From: CAYFPS01 sp964345075
GTDB taxonomy: Bacteria > CAIWAD01
Direction: 5' to 3'
NCBI GenBank assembly: GCA_964345075.1
Contig: CAYFPS010000005.1
Coordinates: 1-64,000, forward strand
DNA: 64,000 nucleotides
Below the pieces are notes generated by a model. It saw only the letters and a program-made list of their open reading frames with translations. It was not told where the DNA came from and did not search any database. The translations under genes were made by a program, and so were the position numbers. The first letter of the stretch is position 1, and each line of letters opens with the position of its first letter. Shown in pieces: positions 51,675-61,050 of this stretch.

Positions 51675-52868
51675 TCAGGTCTGGGCGAGAGGCTTCATGT
51701 AGTTGCGGGAAGCGGCCGGATCCTTCAATCCAGACCCCGTGACGATCAGCACAACCTTGTCATCGGCACTGATCAGACCACGCTGCCGGGCTTCATGAAA
51801 ACCGGCCAGGCTTGCCGCGCCCGCAGGCTCGGCAAAAACGCCCGCGGTTGATGCCATTTCCACAAGGGCTCGCAGGATTGCCTCATCTGTAACACGAAGC
51901 AGTTCACCACCGCTTCGACCCAGTGCGGCCAGGGCTCCATAGGCATTTCGCGGAACGTTGACATTTAACGAGTCCGCAACACTAGAGGCCTTTCCGCATG
52001 TAGCAGCACCGGCATCCCCGGCTTGCCAGCCTCTCCAGAGCGCGTCGCTCTGTTCAGACTGAACTGCAAAAACTCTTGGCATCCTGCTGATAAGTCCGGC
52101 GCGTAGCAGGTCTTCCAGTCCACGTATCACGCCATGAACAATCACACCGTCGCCCGAGCTCACAATGAGGCAGTCTGGCTGGGTGGGAGATAGCTGGGCT
52201 GCTATTTCCAGCGAAAGTGTCTTCTTGCCTTCGATAGTGTATGGATTACAGCCTGTATTACGATTGTACCAGCCTTCCGTGATACAAGCCTGCATGCTGG
52301 TGTCAAATGCCTGATCGTAGGTGCCATCGATCAGCACCAGCTCGGCACCAAAGGCGCGCATCTGATCCAGCTTGGCCGGGGGAGCCTTTGCAGGAACAAA
52401 GAGCCGACACTCCAGGTCCAGCGCAGCACACATGCAGGCCAGTGCAGATGCTGCATTTCCGGTAGAGGCTGTGGCAACGGTTTTCAGCCCATACTCGATC
52501 GCCTTCATGCAAACCAGCCAGGACGCGCGGTCCTTTGTAGACGCGCTGGGATTCCTTCCGTCATCCTTGATCCATAGTGCAGGATGATTGAGCCCTTTGC
52601 GAAGGCCAGGCACTTCAAGCAGTGGAGTCGCTCCAGTAGTGGGTGCTGCCAACTGCGGTGGCTGGTCCAGTGGCAGCCAGTCCTGCCAGGCCGGAGCATC
52701 AAGCCCGCCGGGCCACTGATTCGGCAGAGTCTCGATGACCACCTCAAGCACTCCACGCAGTGCTTGACCGGGCTCTTGCAGAGAGGAACAGCTGGGGCAA
52801 AGCAGCCTGTCCGCACTTGGCGAACAGGCTGTTCCACATTCAACGCAGCGCAGAACGTGCCCGGGCAT
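51675..52868 (-). CDS. thrC: Threonine synthase-like PLP enzyme
   Basis: A 397-residue fold-type II PLP enzyme with an N-terminal zinc ribbon (CVECGTACS...CPSC, residues 8-30). The PLP lysine is in NPSASTKDRAS (near 115), the phosphate loop is STGNAASAL, and VTGSGLKDP closes the site; these are threonine synthase features. Yet it is the last gene of the purine catabolism operon, its ATG overlapping the ygeW stop (TAATG). So it may instead act on a diamino or phosphorylated intermediate there. Orthology to ThrC is likely by sequence, function in context uncertain. Confidence 0.75.
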   Translation of the reverse strand: MPGHVLRCVECGTACSPSADRLLCPSCSSLQEPGQALRGVLEVVIETLPNQWPGGLDAPAWQDWLPLDQPPQLAAPTTGATPLLEVPGLRKGLNHPALWIKDDGRNPSASTKDRASWLVCMKAIEYGLKTVATASTGNAASALACMCAALDLECRLFVPAKAPPAKLDQMRAFGAELVLIDGTYDQAFDTSMQACITEGWYNRNTGCNPYTIEGKKTLSLEIAAQLSPTQPDCLIVSSGDGVIVHGVIRGLEDLLRAGLISRMPRVFAVQSEQSDALWRGWQAGDAGAATCGKASSVADSLNVNVPRNAYGALAALGRSGGELLRVTDEAILRALVEMASTAGVFAEPAGAASLAGFHEARQRGLISADDKVVLIVTGSGLKDPAASRNYMKPLAQT

Positions 52869-53842
52869 TACATCACCGATGCCATCAGGGCCTTCTGCAC
52901 ATGCAGACGGTTTTCCGCTTCGTCGTATACAACGGACTGCGGTCCGTCGATCACTTCATCGGTCACCTCGCGCCCACGGTCGGCAGGCAGCGGGTGCATA
53001 TAGATCATGTCTTCCTTGCCCAGAGCCATGCGCCGTGCATCACAGCACCAGTCAGGATACTTGCCGATCAGGTCGATGCCTGTCTTCGTATCCTGCGTGG
53101 TCATCAGAGGCCCCCAGGACTTGGGAATGACGATATCAGCATCCTCGAAGGCATCCTCGAAACGGTGGCTGATCTCAAACTTGACGCCGGCTGCCTCCGC
53201 GTTCTGACGGGCCTGATCTTCGATCTCGGGCATCAGGCGGAATTCCTCCGGGTAGGCCAGCGTGACATCAATACCCATGCGCGGCATCATCAGGATCAGA
53301 CTCTGCGGCACAGAAAGCGGCCGCACATAGTTGGGAGCACTCGTCCAGGCCACTCCCAGCTTGAGTTTGCGGTCGCGACCAAAGCGCTCGCGAATGGTCA
53401 TGTAATCCGCCAGAATCTGGCAGGGGTGATACACGTCGCACTGCATGTTGAGCACCGGCACCGAAGCGTGTTCGGCCACCTCACGCAGGTAATCGTTTCC
53501 CTCGCGGAAGGCGCAATGACGAATCGCAATGGCCTCGCCATAACGGCTGAGCACATTGGCTGTATCACGGGCATTTTCGCCATGGCTGATCTGCATTTTG
53601 TCGGGTGAAAGGAAGATGGCGTGGCCACCCAGCTGTGTCATGCCAGTTTCGAAACTGTTGCGCGTGCGGGTGCTGGAGTCGAAGAAAATCATGTAGAGCG
53701 TCTTCTTGTCCAGCAGGTTGGATCCGGAACCCATCTTGCGGCCAAGCTTGAGCTGCATGGCCATTTCAATCAGGTCTTCCAGCTCGCTTGTGCTCCAGTC
53801 CTGTGTGGTGATGAAATCCCGGCCTTTGTACTTCTCGTTCAT
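52868..53842 (-). CDS. ygeW: Knotted carbamoyltransferase YgeW
   Basis: A 324-residue member of the aspartate/ornithine carbamoyltransferase superfamily. The carbamoyl-phosphate motif SSTRTRNSFE (near residue 53), HPCQILADY and HPLPADRGREV are intact. The region IVIPKSWGPL and the long insert match the YgeW subgroup found only in purine/selenium clusters; its natural substrate is still unclear. It probably runs in the phosphorolytic direction, yielding carbamoyl phosphate for ATP. Neighbours YgeY and SsnA support the call. Confidence 0.9.
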   Translation of the reverse strand: MNEKYKGRDFITTQDWSTSELEDLIEMAMQLKLGRKMGSGSNLLDKKTLYMIFFDSSTRTRNSFETGMTQLGGHAIFLSPDKMQISHGENARDTANVLSRYGEAIAIRHCAFREGNDYLREVAEHASVPVLNMQCDVYHPCQILADYMTIRERFGRDRKLKLGVAWTSAPNYVRPLSVPQSLILMMPRMGIDVTLAYPEEFRLMPEIEDQARQNAEAAGVKFEISHRFEDAFEDADIVIPKSWGPLMTTQDTKTGIDLIGKYPDWCCDARRMALGKEDMIYMHPLPADRGREVTDEVIDGPQSVVYDEAENRLHVQKALMASVM

Positions 53843-53849
53843 TGTGTCC

Positions 53850-55052
53850 TCACATCAATTCATTCGACCTTGCGGCCATCTCGCGCGCCATCTCAGCGTA
53901 TACGGCTGCTGCGCGCACCATGTCGTCTTCGGAAATCCACTCTTCGGTGGAATGAGACAATTCTTCCAGGCCCGGTGCAAATCCAATGGTCGGAATGCCC
54001 AGGCGTCCCATGCTGGCCACGCCATTTGTGGAAAAGGTCCAGCGTGAGATTCTGGGAGCGGCACCAAGTACACGCTCAGCCGCGCTTGCACCAGCCTCGA
54101 CCAGTGGGTGCTCTTCAGGCAGAACCCAGGTAGGAAAGCTCTTGTCCTGATGCGCACGAGTTCCGCGCCAGCTGATTTCATCGTATACAGGCAGCTCGAC
54201 CACCGCATCGCCGATGTTTGGCAGTTCACGAATCTGCCTTAAGGCTTCTCCCACAGTCTCGCCAGCAGTCAGGCGACGATCGATCCAGATACGCGCCTGA
54301 TCAGGAACCGCGCAGAGACTGGGGGTCTTGCAGTCAATGTGTGACACAGTGACACTGCCCTTGCCCAGAAAATCATCGGTGGGAAGTCGCTTGTGCAGCT
54401 CTTCGATATCCTTGAGGATGGGAGCCATCTTGTAGATCGCATTTGTCCCGCGATCACAATGAGCGCCGTGTGCACTGACACCGCGTGTTGTCACACTGAT
54501 CTCCATGCGACCACGATGCCCACGGTAGATATTCATGTCCGTTGGCTCACCAAGGACAACCGCGTGCGGCTTGAGACCGTCTTTCTCGATCAGGCTGAGT
54601 AGCGGATGGCCATCACAGTCCTCTTCCATCACGGAAGCGCAGAGCACAACACGAATTCCTTCAGGAAAGGCGCCCGCATCCATAAGCGCTCGCATGCCAT
54701 AAGCCATGCAGGCAATGGCTGGCAGCTCGTCGACTGCTCCGCGGCCGTATACACGACCATTTTCGCGCTTGCCCTTGAAGGGGTCATAGCTCCAGTTGGC
54801 AATGTCGCCAACACCCACGCAGTCTATATGACCGTCCATCAGCACCGTCAGTGGTCCCGAGCCGATTTCAGCGATTACACTGCCCAGTGTATCAAAGCGC
54901 ACATTTTCGAACCCCAGCCGTTCGTATTCGGCCAGGCAGCGACGGCAGCGCTCTTCTTCCTTCAGGCTTTCGGCGGGAATGGCGATGAGATCCCGCAGAA
55001 ACTTCACCATCTCTTCGCGACGCTTTTCTGCCGCCTTGATCAGCTCATGCAT
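53850..55052 (-). CDS. ygeY: YgeY-type metallopeptidase/deacylase
   Basis: A 400-residue M20-family hydrolase. Metal ligands are visible in DGHIDCVG, GRGAVDELPAIACM (first aspartate), MEEDCDGH (catalytic and bridging glutamates) and GEPTDMNIYRGHRG. A lid domain (about 185-295) includes SAHGAHCDRGTNAIY. It corresponds to the selenium-metabolism-linked hydrolase YgeY, always found in anaerobic purine degradation sets. ATG 55052 is chosen over an earlier ATG because it gives MHELIKAAEKRRE and leaves only an 8-nt overlap. Confidence 0.9.
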   Translation of the reverse strand: MHELIKAAEKRREEMVKFLRDLIAIPAESLKEEERCRRCLAEYERLGFENVRFDTLGSVIAEIGSGPLTVLMDGHIDCVGVGDIANWSYDPFKGKRENGRVYGRGAVDELPAIACMAYGMRALMDAGAFPEGIRVVLCASVMEEDCDGHPLLSLIEKDGLKPHAVVLGEPTDMNIYRGHRGRMEISVTTRGVSAHGAHCDRGTNAIYKMAPILKDIEELHKRLPTDDFLGKGSVTVSHIDCKTPSLCAVPDQARIWIDRRLTAGETVGEALRQIRELPNIGDAVVELPVYDEISWRGTRAHQDKSFPTWVLPEEHPLVEAGASAAERVLGAAPRISRWTFSTNGVASMGRLGIPTIGFAPGLEELSHSTEEWISEDDMVRAAAVYAEMAREMAARSNELM

Positions 55053-56496
55053 GGGCGACTCCACTCTTTGCTCCTGAATCACGATTGAAGGCCGTGATCT
55101 TTTCATCCAGCGATTCGATCTGTTCCTGAATGTCGCGCCAGAAGCCGGGATCCCAGAGCGCATCCAGCTCGGCGACTGTTTTTCCCTGCTGCTCTACCCA
55201 GGTGAAGTACTTCAGGTGATGCAGCTTCTTGCGATCCGGATAGCGCAATTCCTGGAAGAAATCGGTCTTCTGGGAAAGCAGGGGACCAGCAAGGTCAAGC
55301 TCGGCCTGCAGACTGGTGTAAGCGCCCCTGCTCTCAGTGAGCTCTTCAAGGCGTGATTCATACATGTTGGCTGCATCGGTAAAACTGGTGAAGAGGACAG
55401 TCTCTTCGTCCAGATCAAACCAGCGCGCCGTCTTGATGCAGCTCAGCAGATTGCAAATGCTGCTAAGGCCAAGCAGCTGCAGCTGTGTTACAGTCTCTTC
55501 GGGGATGCCATTCCGGATGAGGACTTCAAGTCCGGCGGGATCGTTGAAAAGCCTGAAGATGCGCATTGTGTCTTCATCATCAATGGCGCAGACACCATCC
55601 GTGTTACGCACATTGTGAATCCATGGCACATGCTTGTCGCCGATACCTTCAATGCGGTGTCCGCCGTAGCCGTTCATCAGTAGCGTCGGACACTGCAAGG
55701 CCTCCGAGGCGACAATCCGGGCACCCGGAATCTCGCGCTTCAGGCGGTCACCGGTTGCCAGTGTACCACCTGAGCCGGTTGATCCAACCCACCATGCACT
55801 CTCAACGTTCTTAAGTCCGTGATACACTTCCAGACACGCATCACCCGTAACGGCGTAATGCCACTGGTAGTTTCCGAATTCCTCGAACTGGTTGAAGATC
55901 ACGGCCTCGCCCCGTGCTCCACGAATGTCCCAGCAGGCGTCGAAGATCTCTTTGACATTGCTCTCGCAGCCGGGTGTAGCCAGAACTTCCGCACCGATAC
56001 TCTCCAGCCAGCGAAAGCGCTCCTGACTCATCTCTTCCGGAAGGATCGCCAAAGCCTTGCAGCCAAGAAGCGCAGAGTCGAAAGCTCCGCCCCGGCAGTA
56101 GTTTCCAGTGCTGGGCCAGACAGCGATATGGCGCGTGGGATCAAACTCGCCATCAACAAGCCTGGGAACGAGGCAGCCAAATGCCGCCCCTACCTTGTGC
56201 GCGCCAGTTGGAAAGTGCCTGCCGACAAGGCCGATGATCCGCGCCTTGACACCACTTAACTCTGGAGGAATCTCGATAGCGTTAACGGGCCCGTAGCCTT
56301 TTCCGCCTGGATTGTTCTTCCACGTGATACGAAAGAGGTTAAGCGGATCCGGCTTCTGCATGTCAACAGACTCAAGCGCCTGCTGTATTCCGGCTGGAAC
56401 TTCCTGTGGTCGACGTTGCTGGGCCAGAGTCGGGATCACGACTCCCAGCTCCCTGCAGCGAATCAGAGCATGTTCTCTGCTCTGTGCATCTCTCAT
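55045..56496 (-). CDS. Fold-type II PLP enzyme of the purine cluster, not a typical YgeX
   Basis: A 483-residue tryptophan-synthase-beta-type PLP protein. The PLP lysine is probably in FPTGAHKVGAAFGCL (about residue 100), with STGNYCRGGAFDSALLGCKALAILPEEMSQERFRWL and the phosphate-binding GSTGSGGTLATGDRL after it. It takes the place where 2,3-diaminopropionate ammonia-lyase (YgeX, about 400 residues) is usually coded, but lacks the YgeX-like start and is longer by about 85 residues, with a C-terminal helical extension. It could do the same ammonia-releasing step by another family, or another lyase reaction. AGGAGG precedes the ATG. Confidence 0.75.
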   Translation of the reverse strand: MRDAQSREHALIRCRELGVVIPTLAQQRRPQEVPAGIQQALESVDMQKPDPLNLFRITWKNNPGGKGYGPVNAIEIPPELSGVKARIIGLVGRHFPTGAHKVGAAFGCLVPRLVDGEFDPTRHIAVWPSTGNYCRGGAFDSALLGCKALAILPEEMSQERFRWLESIGAEVLATPGCESNVKEIFDACWDIRGARGEAVIFNQFEEFGNYQWHYAVTGDACLEVYHGLKNVESAWWVGSTGSGGTLATGDRLKREIPGARIVASEALQCPTLLMNGYGGHRIEGIGDKHVPWIHNVRNTDGVCAIDDEDTMRIFRLFNDPAGLEVLIRNGIPEETVTQLQLLGLSSICNLLSCIKTARWFDLDEETVLFTSFTDAANMYESRLEELTESRGAYTSLQAELDLAGPLLSQKTDFFQELRYPDRKKLHHLKYFTWVEQQGKTVAELDALWDPGFWRDIQEQIESLDEKITAFNRDSGAKSGVAHA

Positions 56497-56547
56497 GTTG
56501 CCTCCTGGCTCCGACTGCCGATACGGAGCATTCTGTAAAAGGTCGCC

Positions 56548-57909
56548 TCAGCTGCGCCGAGGTTCACCTGCTGCGGCAGTATTGTTGAAACGTTTTTCCA
56601 GTTCAGGCTTGATCGCATTCAGGTCACGGCCAAGCTTCTCTTCATCAATGGTTATAAGCCTGCCCATCCTCATCAGCCAGCGGCCTGAGGAAAGTGTATC
56701 ACGGGCTTCTGCCTGTGACAGACCGAAAATCAGATTACCCAGCAGACTCGCTCGATTCAGCGTAATTCCACTGACATGATTCCAGACTACCAGATCGGCC
56801 CGGGCACCAGCGTGGATTCGACCCCGTGATGCATCGTTGAAGTGCAGGGCCGCCAGATCTGCATTGGCGGCCAGCAAGTCGGAAAGAGAATCCCAGCCTG
56901 CTGCGGAATCCCTGCTTTTGGCGCGGGCCAGCAGGAAAGCGCTGCGCAGACTGCTAATCATGTTTGAACTCATTCCATCCGTGCCCAGGGTCAGCTTGAT
57001 TCCTGACGCGCGCATCGCCTTAAGCTCAGGCAAACCGACCTGATTGTTTGCATTGGACTCAGGATTGATCACAAGCCAGCTGCCATGGCGGGCGATCGTC
57101 TCCAGATCACTCCGCTCAAGATGGATTCCGTGAGCAATCAGCGCCCGCTCATCCAGCAAAGAAAACTCGGCCAGACGCTCGATCGGGCTCTTGGCAAAGT
57201 GTTCCCGGCTGTGTGACATCTCCAGCAGGTCTTCTGCCACATGAATATGGATTCCATGCTCCTCGCGCCGGGCGGCAAGCCAGGTCAGCTCGTCATTGGA
57301 GAGGGTAAAGGGCGCATGAAGTCCCACAAGCCCGCGCAGATTACTGTCACCCTTGCGTTCTTCTGCAAAGCGCAGGCTCTCTTCAAGGCCGGAAAGAGCT
57401 TCCTCGGGAGCATTACGCGAACTGGCCTCGTAACACAAAACGGCAGAGAGACCGGCCTGATTCAGTTCTTGGCCAAGTAAATCCAATGATCCCGTGATAC
57501 AGGATGGAGAAGCATGGTGATCAAAGAGACACGTGCAGCCACTGCGAATGGCCCGCGCTGCGGTCAAACGCGCGGAAAGCCTGATAGATGCGGGGTCAAG
57601 CGCACGATCCAGTCGCCACCAGAGCTGGCGCAAGGTTTCAAGAAATGAAGGCATCTCTGCTCCGGGATTCAAACCGGCTGCCAGAGCAGAATAGATGTGA
57701 TGATGAGCATTGACCAGACCAGGCGTCAGCAGGCGACCACCAAGATCCTGCCTTTCGGCATGCGGGTAAGCCTCAAGAATCCCGGCCGATGGACCGCAGG
57801 CCAGAATGCGCGAGCCCTGAAAGGCAACGGCACCGCCTTCAATAACGGACTCTGCCCGCCAGTCCAGGAGGAGCTGCGCATTGTAGAGCAGCTCGATGCG
57901 CTCAGACAT
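56548..57909 (-). CDS. ssnA: SsnA-family aminohydrolase
   Basis: A 453-residue amidohydrolase with the metal-site motifs NAHHHIYSA (near residue 68), GLHAPFTLS, HIHVAEDLLE, IAHGIHL and LGTDGMSSNM, as in chlorohydrolase/guanine-deaminase relatives. SsnA is the putative aminohydrolase of the purine catabolic cluster and may deaminate or open a purine-derived ring. ATG 57909 is preferred to an earlier in-frame start; it overlaps the hydA stop by 8 nt. Confidence 0.88.
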   Translation of the reverse strand: MSERIELLYNAQLLLDWRAESVIEGGAVAFQGSRILACGPSAGILEAYPHAERQDLGGRLLTPGLVNAHHHIYSALAAGLNPGAEMPSFLETLRQLWWRLDRALDPASIRLSARLTAARAIRSGCTCLFDHHASPSCITGSLDLLGQELNQAGLSAVLCYEASSRNAPEEALSGLEESLRFAEERKGDSNLRGLVGLHAPFTLSNDELTWLAARREEHGIHIHVAEDLLEMSHSREHFAKSPIERLAEFSLLDERALIAHGIHLERSDLETIARHGSWLVINPESNANNQVGLPELKAMRASGIKLTLGTDGMSSNMISSLRSAFLLARAKSRDSAAGWDSLSDLLAANADLAALHFNDASRGRIHAGARADLVVWNHVSGITLNRASLLGNLIFGLSQAEARDTLSSGRWLMRMGRLITIDEEKLGRDLNAIKPELEKRFNNTAAAGEPRRS

Positions 57910-59302
57910 GGTCTCGCTCCTCTCTTGGAATGAAAAGGCCCCGTGGATCGCCAAAGCGTGTCTCACCATCTTCACGGCTGAACACGCATTGTCCTCGAAG
58001 CCAGGTTTGCATTACACGCGCCTTGAACTCCTGCCCCTCAAAGGGCGTGTAGCGGTTCAGGTTGTGCAGTTCCCTTGCCCTGACTGTCCAGCTACAATCG
58101 TCATCCAGCACTACAAAATCTGCATCACGGCCAACGGCGATCTCACCCTTGCGAGCGGATATCCCGAAAAAGCTGGCGGGTCCGGTAGCAAGCAACTGAC
58201 ACAAGCGATCCAGACCTATCTCGCCGCTGGCGACACCTCGCGTAAACAACCAGGGAAGCAAAAGCTCGACACCGGGGACTCCCCCGTAATCACGTTCAAA
58301 GTTCCCCGTCTGCTTCTCTTCCGGCCACTTTCCGGCGGCGTGATCGGTTGCCAGAAAGGCAAATTCGTTCTGTATCACACCCCGCCAGAGTCGATCCCTG
58401 TCCTCGGCTCTTTTGACAACAGGAGCTGTCTTCAGAAGACTTCCAAGTTCAAGCAGATCCTGCCAGGTAAAACTCAGATAATGTGGCGCGCTTTCTGCCG
58501 TGACCCTGCAACCTTCAGCCCGCGCCTCGCCTATCAGGTCCAGTACCTGTCCGGTTCCCAGGTGCACAATGTGCAGGTGAGCGCCGCTTTTCCGTGCGAC
58601 ATCAATAACGCGCCGCGCAGCTTCAAGTTCTGCCGCTTCAGGCCGGGAACGATAATAGCGTTCCGCGGGATGCAAGTCTACGCCCTCGATCTTGCTCCTT
58701 AGGGCCTCAACCGTTTCGCGGTCTTCAGCATGAACGCCCAGAGGCAGACCAAGTTTGCCCGCGACCCTTGCAGCCGCCAGCATCTGCTCGTGATTCAAGT
58801 CGCGAAAGCTGTCCATGCCGGAAAGCATGTAACACTTGATAGCCGCAATCCCCTCTGCAGCAAGTTCCTGCAGGCCATCTTCCCATCCGGGATCAGCCTC
58901 CATCATGTTTGCGCAGATTCCACCCCAGAACATGAAGTCTACATGAGCCTTGTGTGACACGGCTTTCAGTTTGCTTCTGATGTTTTGTGCAGAACTAACC
59001 GCAGGCTTGGATGTGCAGGGCATGTCAACAATGCAGGTGATCTCGCCAGCGGCTGCAGCAGCTGTGCCTGTTTCAAAGGTCTCTCGCCAGGTATAGCCAG
59101 GATCATCAAAGTGAACATGACCGTCGATCATGCCTGGCAGCAGCAGGTGGTTGCCGGCATCGAGAACGAGTTCTCCTGCCCTCTCCCTGATTGAGCAGGC
59201 AGGATCAATCTGGCTGAACTTTCCTTCCTCGATGCGTATCACGGCGGCCTGAGGCTCGGAAGCCCCCAGCATCACGCGGCGGGCCTTGATCAAGAGATTC
59301 AC
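57902..59302 (-). CDS. hydA: Cyclic amidohydrolase (hydantoinase/allantoinase-like, HydA)
   Basis: A 466-residue ring-opening amidohydrolase. The binuclear metal site is complete: DGHVHFDDPG (HxH), carboxylated lysine in IKCYMLSG, HAED, HIVHLG and the catalytic aspartate in ATDHAAG. Sequence features are closest to allantoinase/dihydroorotase, while the position matches hydA/hyuA of the purine operon. GTG 59302 overlaps the ygfK stop (GTGA). It would open a cyclic amide formed from xanthine or urate. Confidence 0.88.
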   Translation of the reverse strand: MNLLIKARRVMLGASEPQAAVIRIEEGKFSQIDPACSIRERAGELVLDAGNHLLLPGMIDGHVHFDDPGYTWRETFETGTAAAAAGEITCIVDMPCTSKPAVSSAQNIRSKLKAVSHKAHVDFMFWGGICANMMEADPGWEDGLQELAAEGIAAIKCYMLSGMDSFRDLNHEQMLAAARVAGKLGLPLGVHAEDRETVEALRSKIEGVDLHPAERYYRSRPEAAELEAARRVIDVARKSGAHLHIVHLGTGQVLDLIGEARAEGCRVTAESAPHYLSFTWQDLLELGSLLKTAPVVKRAEDRDRLWRGVIQNEFAFLATDHAAGKWPEEKQTGNFERDYGGVPGVELLLPWLFTRGVASGEIGLDRLCQLLATGPASFFGISARKGEIAVGRDADFVVLDDDCSWTVRARELHNLNRYTPFEGQEFKARVMQTWLRGQCVFSREDGETRFGDPRGLFIPREERDHV

Positions 59303-61050
59303 TTCCGCCCCCCGTTAATGAGGGCAGAAATGGACAGATCCGGATCTCCGAAGAGCCTTTTCTCAAGCAGCTCGCGCAGCAGCGGTTGAGCCTCCATGCC
59401 GCGTGATTCAAGCTCGCCCTCTTCTGGCAGGTGCAGGCCAGCTGAGTTATCAGCTTGCCAGAGCTCACTGTCCAGGACGATTCGCGGCTTGAGCTCAATT
59501 GGATCACCCGCCTCCGGACACCATGTATTGCAGTTTCCGCAGGCGTTGCAGGCATCTGCCAGGTAGGCCAGCTGAAAGTTGCGGCTGACACCATCTTCAT
59601 CTGGCTTGGTGGGCCAGGCGAAGAAGGCATTATTGGGACAGACTGTGATACAGAGCTTGCAGTTGCAGCAGTCAAGACTCTCCAGCTTGACGGTCTCACG
59701 GCGGGGCGCCTTGCGAACCTTTTCGCTTGCATAGCGGGAATTGACAGCAGATTCTTCCGCCACCGCGTGAAGACGATGCTGCCTCAGGCTCCAGCTGCCG
59801 GCCTGGTCTTCAGACAAGCCCTGATACTCCCGCAAGCTTGTCATGCCTCTGGCCAGCATTTCCTTTTCAACAGCGGCCAGCATGGGCGTGATACGCGCGT
59901 AACCGCCCTGCTTGAGCAGCTCGGTGCAAAAGGTTAGCGGAACAAAGCCGCATGCCAGGGTAGAAGCGACATTCCTGCGATCAATCCCTGCGCTGAATGA
60001 GAGTCCAAGCGGGCGCGACAGCCTTGAACAAACCAGATCAGCCGTGGCCAGAGCAAGCGGATACAAGGGCGGACCGGAGAGGTACATGTGCCGATCCTGC
60101 TGCGTGGGAAAGTGCTCGGGCTTATTTTTCAAAATCAGGGTATTGGAGAATTTTGCGCCGAGTTCAAGATTCCGCGCTGCGGCATAATCCTGCAATCGCT
60201 CGATCATGGGGATGGCTTCTTCGAGCTGCAGGTCTGTGGCAATACCTTCCGGATCGAGTTCCAGATCGCGGTAAGCCATTTGCTCGTGAAGGCGATGCCT
60301 GAGCTCAAGCTCACCCAGAAGAGTGGGATTGAACTTGACCACCACATTCCAGCCTGCATCAAGCAGAAAGCAACTCATGGCTTCGATCTCGCCAGGCGGA
60401 CAGCCATGAAAGGTCGAAAGCGTGATGGTTCTGGCAAGTGGCCCCGTAGGAGCCACTCCTGCAAAATCCAGTAGCTCCGGTCCAAGTTCGCCAGCAAGCT
60501 CGTGATACAATTCCTGCGGTTGCATTGCCTGTGCCAGAGCGTGACGCATCGGCTCCGAGCGCAGTCCTTCCAGATTGTAGCCCACACTAAGATCCAGCAC
60601 GGCATCAATCCATGGGCCCGGCGTGAAGTCAAGCCTTCCGGCTTGATTTGCGAGCAGATCCAGCAACCAGCGGGTTTTGGTGTACTCCTTCAGGCTTTCC
60701 TTTAGGCGCAGCTCCTGACTCCACTCAACATTGAAGGCTAGATCGGGAGCATGAATGCAAGGTCTGGGAAGCTCAAGTTGATCCAGCACCTGAAGGGTTT
60801 TCAGCTCGAAAATGCGCGCGCCACCCAACCAGCCAAGCACCATGTTCTGGGCCAGCTGTGTATGCGGGCCGGCGGCAGGACCAAGCGGATTCCCGGCCCT
60901 TAAGCCACCAACGGTCACAGACAGATCGAGTCCCGGGTGCGGCCTGTACCAGTGCTTGCGCTCCATTCCGAAGACGGCCCCGCCAGCTGAGAGATCACGC
61001 TGGAGACGAGCAAGTAGCCGGGCAAAGGGAATGGGCTTCAGCTCAACCAC
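59299..61050 (-). CDS. ygfK: Short YgfK-like iron-sulfur oxidoreductase
   Basis: A 583-residue protein. Residues 1-430 form a dihydroorotate-dehydrogenase-like barrel (GLRAGNPLGPAAGPHTQLAQNM, LSTFHGCPPGEIEAM, VVKFNPTLLG, GLSFSAGIDRRNVASTLACGFVPLT). About 470-530 carries two 4Fe-4S motifs (CCNCKLCITVCPNNAFF and CNACGNCNTWCPEAGDP). E. coli YgfK has about 1030 residues because a GltD-like NAD(P)H/FAD module lies between these parts; that module is missing here. So electrons must come from another protein or ferredoxin. GTG start; overlaps xdhD by 8 nt. Confidence 0.85.
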   Translation of the reverse strand: MVELKPIPFARLLARLQRDLSAGGAVFGMERKHWYRPHPGLDLSVTVGGLRAGNPLGPAAGPHTQLAQNMVLGWLGGARIFELKTLQVLDQLELPRPCIHAPDLAFNVEWSQELRLKESLKEYTKTRWLLDLLANQAGRLDFTPGPWIDAVLDLSVGYNLEGLRSEPMRHALAQAMQPQELYHELAGELGPELLDFAGVAPTGPLARTITLSTFHGCPPGEIEAMSCFLLDAGWNVVVKFNPTLLGELELRHRLHEQMAYRDLELDPEGIATDLQLEEAIPMIERLQDYAAARNLELGAKFSNTLILKNKPEHFPTQQDRHMYLSGPPLYPLALATADLVCSRLSRPLGLSFSAGIDRRNVASTLACGFVPLTFCTELLKQGGYARITPMLAAVEKEMLARGMTSLREYQGLSEDQAGSWSLRQHRLHAVAEESAVNSRYASEKVRKAPRRETVKLESLDCCNCKLCITVCPNNAFFAWPTKPDEDGVSRNFQLAYLADACNACGNCNTWCPEAGDPIELKPRIVLDSELWQADNSAGLHLPEEGELESRGMEAQPLLRELLEKRLFGDPDLSISALINGGRK

